Shown here one piece after another: positions 1-5,197 of a stretch of 5,197 nucleotides of DNA. Within the stretch, counting starts at the first letter, position 1, and each line of letters begins with the position of its first letter. The notes beneath the pieces were generated by a model, which searched no databases, was not told the DNA's origin, and worked only from the letters and a program-made list of their open reading frames with translations. The position numbers were made by a program, and so were the translations under genes. The DNA comes from Calditrichaceae bacterium (GTDB lineage Bacteria > Calditrichota > Calditrichia > Calditrichales > Calditrichaceae), in assembly GCA_030592985.1 (NCBI GenBank), contig JAUVIB010000277.1, positions 1 to 5,197 of the forward strand. Direction: 5' to 3'.

Positions 1-496
1 CTAAGGCTAAAGCTAATGTATTTCCGCTTGGGTCTTGATGCACAGCAATTAAGCAAGGCACGCCTTTTCCTTCAGTAAAGGTTCTGCGTACAAGATGACC
101 CGGACTTTTAGGAGCAACCATCATCACATTTACATTTTCCGGCGGGATAATCTGTTTGTAATGTATATTAAAACCATGAGCAAATACCAGTGTATCTCCT
201 TCTTGCAGATTTTCAACAATTGCCGTATCGTATACTTTTTTCTGGATCTGGTCTGGCAACAATACCATAATGACATTCGCTTCCCTGGCCGCTTCTGCCG
301 CTTCTTTTACTATCATCCCGGCTTCTTCTGCATTTTTCCAGGCTTCACTGCCCTTCACTTCTGCCACCGTAACATTCATACCGCTCTCTTTTAAATTTAG
401 GGCATGGGCATGTCCCTGACTACCATAACCTAAAATAGCGATTTTTTTATCTTTTAATAAATCTAAATTGGCATCCTGATCATAATATGCTTTCAT
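1..496 (-). CDS. ilvC: Ketol-acid reductoisomerase (NAD(P)), N-terminal 165 codons, cut by window edge
   Basis: The protein starts MKAYYDQDANLDLLKDKKIA and runs 165 codons plus one base to the window edge. It converts acetolactate or acetohydroxybutyrate to the dihydroxy acid by Mg-dependent alkyl migration and NAD(P)H reduction in the cytoplasm. Visible family motifs are the Rossmann loop GYGSQGHAHALNLKESG (residues 23-39), LLPDQ (79-83), AHGFNIHY (106-113, with the conserved His107) and APKSPGHLVRR (128-138). The metal-binding C-terminal knotted domain lies outside the window. The ATG at 496-494 is preceded by AAAGGA at 508-503, a good ribosome binding site 6 nt upstream. The gap to ilvN is 49 nt, AT-rich, with no terminator seen, so ilvC is probably the fourth enzyme gene of the operon. 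The cofactor loop after the second beta strand reads VAEVKGSEAW and carries Glu46 where NADPH enzymes usually read GLRPGS; see findings. Identification is secure; cofactor preference is inference. Confidence 0.97.
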   Translation of the reverse strand, partial: MKAYYDQDANLDLLKDKKIAILGYGSQGHAHALNLKESGMNVTVAEVKGSEAWKNAEEAGMIVKEAAEAAREANVIMVLLPDQIQKKVYDTAIVENLQEGDTLVFAHGFNIHYKQIIPPENVNVMMVAPKSPGHLVRRTFTEGKGVPCLIAVHQDPSGNTLALAL

Positions 497-545
497 GATT
501 TTTCCTTTACTTTAATAAAAAAAACTATTATTATTTTAAAATTTA

Positions 546-1052
546 TTAGACCTGATTTTTAACCGGAAGTTTAATCTGTTCACCTCGTTTTAAAGCAACT
601 GTACCGGACCGGGCCACTTCTTTAATTCCGTATTGTGCAAAAACATTTACAGCCGCATCCATTTTTGCAGGTGGACCGGTTATTTCAATCATTACGGATC
701 TATTATTAATATCAACAATATTACCCCTGAAAATATCACAAATATTCTTTATCTCTTCTAAGGAACCTTTTTGATAATTTAAACTAATCAGCATTAATTC
801 CCTTTCTGTACGATCCGATTCAGTTAAATCGACAACTTTTATCGTATCAATCAGGCGATTTAGCTGTTTAATAATCTGTTGAATTATAACTTCGTCTCCG
901 GATGTAACGATGGTCATCCTTGAAAGGTCTTTAACTTCTGTTTCTCCAATTGAAATACTCTGTATATTAAATCCTTTTCCACTAAACATTGTGGCAATTC
1001 TATCAAATGCACCGAATCTATTTTCAACTATTATTGAAATTGTATGTTTCAT
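546..1052 (-). CDS. ilvN: Acetohydroxyacid synthase small (regulatory) subunit
   Basis: A 168-residue protein of the usual length for the long form of the small subunit (IlvH/IlvN). Residues 3 to about 76 form an ACT domain with the family signature HTISIIVENRFGAFDRIA and FNIQSISIGETEVKDLSRMT. Residues from about 83 to 160 match the C-terminal small-subunit domain (ERELMLISL, then IVDINNRSVMIEITG). It activates the catalytic subunit and normally confers feedback inhibition by valine. Asn11, Gly14 and Asn29, positions linked to valine binding or resistance in the E. coli IlvH family, are all present, so inhibition is expected; this is inference. The ATG at 1052-1050 lies 2 nt after the ilvB stop codon, and its ribosome binding site AAGGA (1067-1063) sits inside the last codons of ilvB, which suggests translational coupling and balanced subunit synthesis. 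The symbol ilvH would be equally valid. Confidence 0.97.
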   Translation of the reverse strand: MKHTISIIVENRFGAFDRIATMFSGKGFNIQSISIGETEVKDLSRMTIVTSGDEVIIQQIIKQLNRLIDTIKVVDLTESDRTERELMLISLNYQKGSLEEIKNICDIFRGNIVDINNRSVMIEITGPPAKMDAAVNVFAQYGIKEVARSGTVALKRGEQIKLPVKNQV

Positions 1053-1054
1053 AA

Positions 1055-2773
1055 TTATACCATCCTTATGGGGTTATGTCTTTTAATCATCATATCAGAT
1101 ATAGAAGCCCCGCTTGGAACCATGGGGAATACCATATCTTCTTTCAATACGCGAAACTCAACCAATACAGGACCGTCCGTCATTTCCAGAGCTTTGTCAA
1201 TATATTTATCGGCTTCCTCCATACTACTCGCTGCATAAGAAGGAATTCCAAGAGCTTTACCAACCCTTACAAAATCAGGATTGGCTTCACTTAAATCGGT
1301 AAAACTATATTTTTCTTCATGAAATAGTTCCTGCCATTGACGCACCATTCCCAGAAAACTATTATTGATAATAAATATTTTAATTGGTCTTTTATAGGCC
1401 ACCGCTGTAATCAGTTCCTGAATATTCATCTGAAATCCGCCATCGCCGCTGATTGAAATTATTGGTTTGTCTTTAATTCCCATTGATACCCCAATGGCCG
1501 CCGGCAATCCAAAACCCATGGTTCCTAATCCACCACTGGATAAATGAGTTCTTGGTTGCGTAAATTTAAAAAATTGGGCTATCCACATTTGGTGTTGGCC
1601 AACATCAGATATGACAACGGCATTCCCCTTGGTTTTCTCTGATATTTTTTCAATAACATAAGCAGTTCTGAGTATTCCATCATCTGTTTTATACGTTAAG
1701 GGACACTGTTTACGCCATCCCTCTATTTGTTTCAGCCATTTAGTTCTATCAGGAACCTCCTTAATCTCTTCAGACAATTCTGACATAATATGTTTAACAT
1801 CTCCCACAATAGGCAGGTCAACTAAAACATTTTTTTCGATAGCAGTGGGATCAATGTCCACATGGATTTTATAGGCCTTAGAAGCAAAGGAATCAATATC
1901 TCCCGTAACCCTGTCGTCAAATCGAGCGCCGAGAGCAACAAGAACATCACAATTATTAACCGCCATGTTTGCCCAAAACATTCCATGCATACCCAGCATA
2001 CCAAGAGATAATTTATCGTTTCCCGGAAAGGCGCCGAGTCCCTGCAAGGTCATTGTTACAGGTATATTATTTTTTCTCGCTAATTCTGTAAGCTCTTTAG
2101 CCGCATCAGACATAATTACACCGCCGCCAACATATAATAGTGGTCTTTTTGCCTTCTGGATAGCATTTGCCGCTTTTTTAATTTGATTTTTATGTCCGCT
2201 GTAATTGGGCTTATAACCGCGAATTTCAACTTTTCCTGAATAGTCAAAAGTGTGAGTATCCGCAATAACATCCTTAGGTAAGTCAACTACAACAGGGCCC
2301 GGCCTACCTGTTGAGGCTATAAAAAATGCTTTTTTAATTGTCTCAGCTAAATCTTTTACATCTCTGACTAAAAAATTATGTTTAGTAATAGGCCTGGTAA
2401 TACCCACAATATCTGCTTCCTGAAAAGCATCATTCCCGATTAATGCGGTCGGTACCTGACCGGTAAAGACAACAATAGGTGATGAATCCATATAGGCATT
2501 GGCAATTCCGGTTACTGTATTGGTTGCTCCCGGACCGGAGGTAACCAATGCTACACCGACTTTCCCGGTTGATCTGGCATAACCCTCGGCCATATGTGTT
2601 GCACCTTGTTCATGTTTAGCTAAAATATGAGTCAGGAAATCAATATCATAGAGTTCTTCATATATTTTTATTGTAGCCCCGCCGGGGATCCCAAATATCA
2701 CTTCTACATTTTCCTGTTTTAGGCTTTCAAAAAATATAGCAGCACCCGAAAGCTTTGATCCGGATTTCTTCAT
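1055..2773 (-). CDS. ilvB: Acetohydroxyacid (acetolactate) synthase large catalytic subunit
   Basis: A 572-residue thiamine-diphosphate and FAD enzyme of normal family length. It makes 2-acetolactate from two pyruvates, or 2-aceto-2-hydroxybutyrate from pyruvate and 2-oxobutyrate, the first committed BCAA step. The N-terminal pyrimidine-binding domain (about 8-170) has FGIPGGA (27-33) and the catalytic glutamate Glu55 in KHEQGATHMAEGYAR. The central FAD-binding domain (about 195-330) has LGARFDDRVTG (281-291). The C-terminal diphosphate-binding domain (about 385-545) has the Mg/ThDP motif GDG at 443-445 ending in NN at 470-471. Residues typical of true AHAS rather than catabolic acetolactate synthase are present: GQVPTALIGNDAFQE (105-119), the GMVRQWQELF stretch with Trp480, and the C-terminal MVPSGAS. 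Pairing with ilvN also supports the anabolic role. The start is supported by GAAGGGA (2787-2781) 7 nt upstream. It is separated from ilvD by 181 nt, much more than the other gaps in this operon. Confidence 0.98.
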   Translation of the reverse strand: MKKSGSKLSGAAIFFESLKQENVEVIFGIPGGATIKIYEELYDIDFLTHILAKHEQGATHMAEGYARSTGKVGVALVTSGPGATNTVTGIANAYMDSSPIVVFTGQVPTALIGNDAFQEADIVGITRPITKHNFLVRDVKDLAETIKKAFFIASTGRPGPVVVDLPKDVIADTHTFDYSGKVEIRGYKPNYSGHKNQIKKAANAIQKAKRPLLYVGGGVIMSDAAKELTELARKNNIPVTMTLQGLGAFPGNDKLSLGMLGMHGMFWANMAVNNCDVLVALGARFDDRVTGDIDSFASKAYKIHVDIDPTAIEKNVLVDLPIVGDVKHIMSELSEEIKEVPDRTKWLKQIEGWRKQCPLTYKTDDGILRTAYVIEKISEKTKGNAVVISDVGQHQMWIAQFFKFTQPRTHLSSGGLGTMGFGLPAAIGVSMGIKDKPIISISGDGGFQMNIQELITAVAYKRPIKIFIINNSFLGMVRQWQELFHEEKYSFTDLSEANPDFVRVGKALGIPSYAASSMEEADKYIDKALEMTDGPVLVEFRVLKEDMVFPMVPSGASISDMMIKRHNPIRMV

Positions 2774-2866
2774 ATTTATATCCCTTCTATTATTATCAAT
2801 TTATTTAGTATTTTATATTTTGTTATTCATGCAAACTTTCAGCCACATTTCATCAAAAACGTATCA

Positions 2867-2940
2867 AAGATTTTTGAAATCTTGCGCAAATCTTCCCCCA
2901 ACTAAATCGTTGTCCGCCTGAGCTAGTGCGTGGAGGGAAG
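2867..2940. repeat. GC-rich inverted-repeat element in the ilvD-ilvB gap
   Basis: The 181-nt gap between ilvD and ilvB contains two neighbouring palindromes. The first is a perfect 7-bp stem AAGATTT (2867-2873) / AAATCTT (2877-2883) with a 3-nt loop. The second is a larger inverted repeat, CTTCCCCCAA (2892-2901) / TGGAGGGAAG (2931-2940), enclosing 29 nt that can fold further (CAAC 2899-2902 with GTTG 2909-2912). Between them lies the palindrome TTGCGCAA (2882-2889), and AAATCTT occurs a second time at 2888-2894. The block is clearly more GC-rich than the flanking AT-rich spacer. Neither stem is followed by a U-tract on the minus strand, so it is not a standard terminator. It could be an mRNA-stabilising or processing structure between operon genes, or a copy of a dispersed intergenic repeat. 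No coding potential was seen. The stems are directly visible; the function is unknown. Confidence 0.55.
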
Positions 2941-2954
2941 GAAACGATAAGAGA

Positions 2955-4634
2955 CTAATCAATCTTTAAGATAGCGCCCGTATTCGCAGAAGTTACCATT
3001 TTAGCATATCTTGCCAGATATCCTTTTTTAATCTTTGGTTCAAATACAGGTAATTTATCTATACGTTCTTGTATTTCAATATCCGTCAAATGTACCCGGA
3101 TAATATTATTAGGAATATCTATTGTAATTATGTCACCTTGATTTAAGGCAGCAATAGGTCCCCGTTCAGCCGCTTCAGGAGAAACATGACCAATACAAGC
3201 GCCACGCGTACCACCTGAAAAACGTCCATCGGTAATCAATGCTACTTTTTCTCCTAATCCCATTCCCATGATTGCACTTGTCGGACCCAGCATTTCCGGC
3301 ATTCCAGGACCGCCTTTGGGCCCTTCATACCGGATAACCACCACATCACCTTCTTTAACTTCTCCGTCTAAGATTCCATTAATTGCTTCATCCTGCGTTT
3401 CAAATATTTTCGCCGGGCCGCTGTGCACCATCATTTTTGGGTCTACTCCACCGGTTTTAACAACAGAACCTTGCGGCGCTAAATTACCAAAAAGAACGGA
3501 CAATCCTCCCGTTTTTGAATAGGGATCGTCTATATTCCTGATAACCCTGTTATTTTTTATTTTTGCATCAGCAATGTTTTCAGCAAGTGATTTTGTCGTA
3601 ACGGTTAAAGTATCTTTATTTAATATTCCATTAATTTTTTGCAACTCATTCAAAATAGCTGATATTCCGCCTGCTTTATCAACATCCTCCATATGTACAA
3701 AAGGTGTTGATGGACTCACCTTGCAGAGATATGGTGTCTTAGCGGAAATTACATTCAGTTCTTCCAACTCAAATTTCAACCCTGCTTCATAGGCGATTGC
3801 AAGTGTATGTAATATCGTATTTGTACTTCCCCCCATCGCCATATCCAGAGCAAACGCATTTTCGAAAGCTTCTTTTGTTAAGATATCTGAAGGTTTAATG
3901 TCTTTTTCAACTAAAACCATTATTTGCTTTCCGGCTGAACGCGCTAACTCATGACGGTCTGCATCAACCGCGAGAATCGTTCCGTTACCTGGCAATGCCA
4001 TACCAATAGCTTCCATAAGACAATTCATAGAATTAGCGGTAAACATTCCTGAACAGGAACCACATGTGGGACATCCTTGTGTTTCAAGTTCCAATAATTC
4101 TTTTTCGTCAATTTCCCCTGTTTTATACTTACCAACCCCCTCAAAAACAGAAATCAGATCTACCACTTCTCCTGAAGAAGTCATACCTGCTTTCATCGGA
4201 CCGCCTGAGACAAAGATAGAAGGAACATTTATTCGTGCTGCTCCCATCAGCATTCCCGGAACAATTTTATCACAATTAGTGATAAATACAACACCATCTA
4301 AACGATGGGCTTCAACCACAGTTTCAACAGAATCAGCAATTAATTCCCGACTTGCCAGGGAGTAGCGCATACCAATATGCCCCATCGCTATTCCGTCATC
4401 CACACCTATGGTATTAAATTCAAATGGGATACCGCCTGCTTCACGAATAGCCTTTTTAACAATTTTTCCAAATTCCTGAAGATGAACATGACCTGGTATT
4501 AAATCAATATACGAATTGCAGACGCCAATAAAGGGTTTATCAAAATCACTGGTTTGTTTAATTACTCCTGTTGCCCGCAGTAAACTTCTATGAGGCGCTC
4601 TTTCGAATCCTGATTTTATTAAATCTGATCTCAT
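2955..4634 (-). CDS. ilvD: Dihydroxy-acid dehydratase
   Basis: A 559-residue member of the IlvD/Edd family, of usual length. It dehydrates 2,3-dihydroxy-isovalerate and 2,3-dihydroxy-3-methylvalerate to the 2-oxo acids that precede valine/leucine and isoleucine. Family motifs are IGVDDGIAMGHIGMRYSL (with the likely Mg ligand Asp80), NCDKIVPGM (Cys121, Asp122 and Lys123, the lysine that is carbamylated in the family), GCPTCGSCSGMFTANSMNC (187-205, with the Fe-S ligand Cys194), GGPGMPEML (441-449, Glu447) and DGRFSGGTRG (469-478, with the catalytic-base Ser473). These favour IlvD over 6-phosphogluconate or sugar-acid dehydratases, as does the ilv context. The position of the third cysteine in [2Fe-2S] homologues is Gly48 (IPGH), as in the [4Fe-4S] E. 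coli type. The ATG at 4634-4632 follows GGAG (4643-4640) with a 5-nt spacer. It is the first enzyme gene after the BCAA-rich leader. Confidence 0.98.
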   Translation of the reverse strand: MRSDLIKSGFERAPHRSLLRATGVIKQTSDFDKPFIGVCNSYIDLIPGHVHLQEFGKIVKKAIREAGGIPFEFNTIGVDDGIAMGHIGMRYSLASRELIADSVETVVEAHRLDGVVFITNCDKIVPGMLMGAARINVPSIFVSGGPMKAGMTSSGEVVDLISVFEGVGKYKTGEIDEKELLELETQGCPTCGSCSGMFTANSMNCLMEAIGMALPGNGTILAVDADRHELARSAGKQIMVLVEKDIKPSDILTKEAFENAFALDMAMGGSTNTILHTLAIAYEAGLKFELEELNVISAKTPYLCKVSPSTPFVHMEDVDKAGGISAILNELQKINGILNKDTLTVTTKSLAENIADAKIKNNRVIRNIDDPYSKTGGLSVLFGNLAPQGSVVKTGGVDPKMMVHSGPAKIFETQDEAINGILDGEVKEGDVVVIRYEGPKGGPGMPEMLGPTSAIMGMGLGEKVALITDGRFSGGTRGACIGHVSPEAAERGPIAALNQGDIITIDIPNNIIRVHLTDIEIQERIDKLPVFEPKIKKGYLARYAKMVTSANTGAILKID

Positions 4635-4639
4635 AACAT

Positions 4640-4658
4640 CTCCGGTTTATATTAAACC
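4640..4658 (-). promoter_or_regulatory. ilvD ribosome binding site abutted by a perfect hairpin
   Basis: The Shine-Dalgarno sequence GGAG (4643-4640) lies 5 nt before the ilvD ATG. Directly upstream, with no spacer, is a perfect 6-bp inverted repeat GGTTTA / TAAACC with a 3-nt loop (4658-4644). A structure touching the ribosome binding site could modulate 30S loading. The hairpin is AU-rich and probably weak, so it may matter only in combination with the leader RNA. The sequence ATGTTATGA (4639-4631) also forms a two-codon ORF (Met-Leu-stop) that overlaps the ilvD start, which may be chance. Confidence 0.5.
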
Positions 4659-4685
4659 TATAAATAAAGCGTTCCATCCGGCTTA

Positions 4686-4734
4686 ATCCCGTAATCGTTT
4701 GTATTTTTTTATCTGATTTTTTTGATTGCGGGAT
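4686..4734 (-). promoter_or_regulatory. Long imperfect hairpin between the leader ORF and ilvD (putative attenuator element)
   Basis: The arms ATCCCGCAATC (4734-4724) and GATTACGGGAT (4696-4686) pair over 11 positions with one C/A mismatch around an A-rich 27-nt loop. The structure begins 9 nt after the leader stop codon and ends about 50 nt before the ilvD start, the place where an attenuator switch is expected. It is not followed at once by a run of U, so it does not look like the terminator stem itself. A weaker bulged stem follows (4687-4679 with 4671-4664, ending in UUUAUUUAU). The pairing is seen in the sequence; the regulatory role is inferred from the leader peptide upstream. Confidence 0.6.
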
Positions 4735-4742
4735 AGTTTGAT

Positions 4743-4895
4743 TTAACCAATAATAAGCACTATAAGGCTGAGTAAAATCAATCCGCGCAGAATGACAATA
4801 TTTAAGGGCAGGTACAAAGAAAAAGGACCAACTTGATTACGGTTGGATACGTAAAAAGAATAGTTATTATTTATAGAATTGGCCGTATTTTTCAT
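4743..4895 (-). CDS. BCAA-rich leader peptide of the ilv operon (attenuation leader)
   Basis: A 50-codon ORF from ATG (4895-4893) to TAA (4745-4743), about 109 nt upstream of ilvD in the same direction. The N-terminal half is polar and Asn-rich (MKNTANSINNNYSFYV). The C-terminal half is dominated by branched-chain residues: 17 of residues 27-49 are Leu, Ile or Val, and residues 33-49 read IVILRGLILLSLIVLII with 14 of 17. There are 9 Leu, 6 Ile and 2 Val codons in that run, and no Thr. This is the hallmark of ribosome-mediated attenuation leaders such as ilvL, although ilvL of E. coli is shorter (32 residues). A candidate promoter lies about 35 nt upstream. The ribosome binding site is weak (AGAG 4904-4901, 5 nt before ATG). 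A small hydrophobic membrane protein is the main alternative, but the position before ilvD, the codon bias and the downstream RNA structure favour a leader. The peptide itself probably has no further function. Confidence 0.85.
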   Translation of the reverse strand: MKNTANSINNNYSFYVSNRNQVGPFSLYLPLNIVILRGLILLSLIVLIIG

Positions 4896-4929
4896 TTTTT
4901 CTCTGTTTTGAATAAAATGTTGCGCAAAA

Positions 4930-4956
4930 GGTATAAAATGAATGTACTTTTGTCAA
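4930..4956 (-). promoter_or_regulatory. Candidate sigma-70-type promoter for the ilv leader and operon
   Basis: A perfect -35 hexamer TTGACA (4956-4951) is followed after 15 nt by TATACC (4935-4930), or at 16 nt by ATACCT. The spacer is shorter than the ideal 17 and the -10 box is imperfect. The predicted transcription start near 4923 would give a 5' leader of about 28 nt before the leader-peptide ATG. The site lies after the rRNA terminator and in the right place for an independent ilv transcript. No operator was recognised around it. Confidence 0.55.
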
Positions 4957-5037
4957 ATATATTATGGTGATTTGTTACATTTATACTCAATTTTGTCCCC
5001 ATAACTCATTTTATAAAAAATTAACATTAAAAATGAC

Positions 5038-5070
5038 AAAAAAAAAAGCCCTGAAATTAATCAGGGCTTT
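5038..5070 (-). terminator. Intrinsic terminator after the 5S rRNA gene
   Basis: A perfect 10-bp stem AAAGCCCTGA (5070-5061 on the minus strand, TCAGGGCTTT on plus) / TCAGGGCTTT (5054-5045) with a 6-nt loop, followed by a run of ten U on the minus strand (5047-5038). It starts 7 nt after the 5S 3' end and works only in the minus direction, because the plus-strand 3' flank is TTTAAAAG. It should end the rRNA operon and separate it from the ilv operon. Confidence 0.95.
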
Positions 5071-5077
5071 AAAAGAA

Positions 5078-5194
5078 TCTGGCAGCGACTTACTCTCCCG
5101 TTCCAACCATAGGAACAGTACCATCAGCGCAGGCGGGCTTAACTACTCTGTTCGAGATGGGAAGAGGTGTTTCCCCGCCGCCATAGCCACCAGA
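5078..5194 (-). rRNA. rrf: 5S ribosomal RNA
   Basis: About 117 nt, the normal length for bacterial 5S. The minus strand shows the conserved loop B/C region (CACCTCTTCCCATCTCGAAC), then GAGTAGTTAAGCCCGCC, the GCGCTGATGGTACTG segment and the 3' GGGAGAGTAAGTCGCTGCC. Ends were set by helix I: TCTGGTGGC at the 5' end pairs with GTCGCTGCCAGA at the 3' end over nine positions, including two G-U pairs. The gene is complete. The rest of the rRNA operon is presumably just beyond the right edge. End positions are good to within a few nucleotides. Confidence 0.97.
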
Positions 5195-5197
5195 AAA

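Noticed and set aside
95..394. Plus-strand ORF of 99 codons opposite ilvC, and similar plus-strand ORFs opposite ilvB and ilvD (for example 1965-2186, 3268-3522, 4066-4365)
   Set aside because: Each lies fully antisense to a clearly conserved enzyme gene, has no recognisable motif, and shows no convincing ribosome binding site or operon partner. They are shadows of the real reading frames.
2795..2840. Possible internal promoter for ilvB (TTGCAT with downstream AT-rich hexamers)
   Set aside because: The -35 box is imperfect and no -10 match lies at 16-18 nt spacing; matches such as TATAAA fall at 11 nt. In AT-rich spacer DNA such partial matches are expected by chance.
2899..2930. tRNA-like stretch (TAGCTCAGGCGG on the minus strand resembles a D-arm)
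   Set aside because: No acceptor stem, anticodon arm or T-loop GTTCGA-type sequence around it at tRNA spacing. It is better explained as the inside of the inverted repeat.
4816..4846. Terminator-like hairpin CCAAC/GTTGG followed by a T-rich run inside the leader ORF
   Set aside because: Only a 5-bp stem with a 9-nt loop, interrupted T-run, and located inside the leader coding sequence ahead of the BCAA codons. A translating ribosome would disrupt it. Probably chance.
4635..5037. T-box riboswitch upstream of ilvD, a common control of BCAA operons in Firmicutes
   Set aside because: No T-box consensus (the GGTGG-type bulge segment) and no strong terminator/antiterminator pair was found on the minus strand. 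The leader peptide explains the region better.

Overview
The window carries a branched-chain amino acid (BCAA) biosynthesis operon read entirely on the minus strand, placed just downstream of the end of a ribosomal RNA operon. Reading in the direction of transcription (right to left): a complete 5S rRNA gene (5194-5078) with a strong intrinsic terminator (5070-5038); a short AT-rich spacer; a candidate promoter (4956-4930); a 50-codon leader ORF (4895-4743) whose second half is almost all Leu, Ile and Val codons; a structured untranslated stretch of about 110 nt; then ilvD (dihydroxy-acid dehydratase), a 181-nt gap holding a GC-rich inverted-repeat element, ilvB and ilvN (acetohydroxyacid synthase large and small subunits, 2 nt apart), and the first 165 codons of ilvC (ketol-acid reductoisomerase), cut by the window edge.

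The four enzymes are the common trunk of valine, isoleucine and leucine synthesis. IlvB/IlvN condense pyruvate with a second pyruvate or with 2-oxobutyrate, IlvC isomerises and reduces the product, and IlvD dehydrates it to the 2-oxo acid. Aminotransferase, threonine deaminase and leu genes are not in the window. Control appears to act at two levels: feedback through the ACT domain of IlvN, which keeps the residues linked to valine binding, and an attenuation-type leader upstream of ilvD, in which ribosome progress through BCAA codons would report BCAA-tRNA supply.

The most interesting item is that leader ORF, too short for ordinary gene calling. It ends in a run with 14 Leu/Ile/Val among residues 33-49. 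It is followed by a long imperfect hairpin, and the RNA can form competing helices that involve the Leu/Ile codons and the stop codon. There is no textbook terminator with a U-tract between the leader and ilvD, so the output step (termination, Rho, or access to the ilvD start) remains open.

The DNA is AT-rich, and the IlvD sequence looks like the oxygen-labile [4Fe-4S] type, which suggests an anaerobic, low-GC bacterium. The phylum cannot be fixed from this sequence alone. Nothing here points to a mobile element, CRISPR array or defence system.
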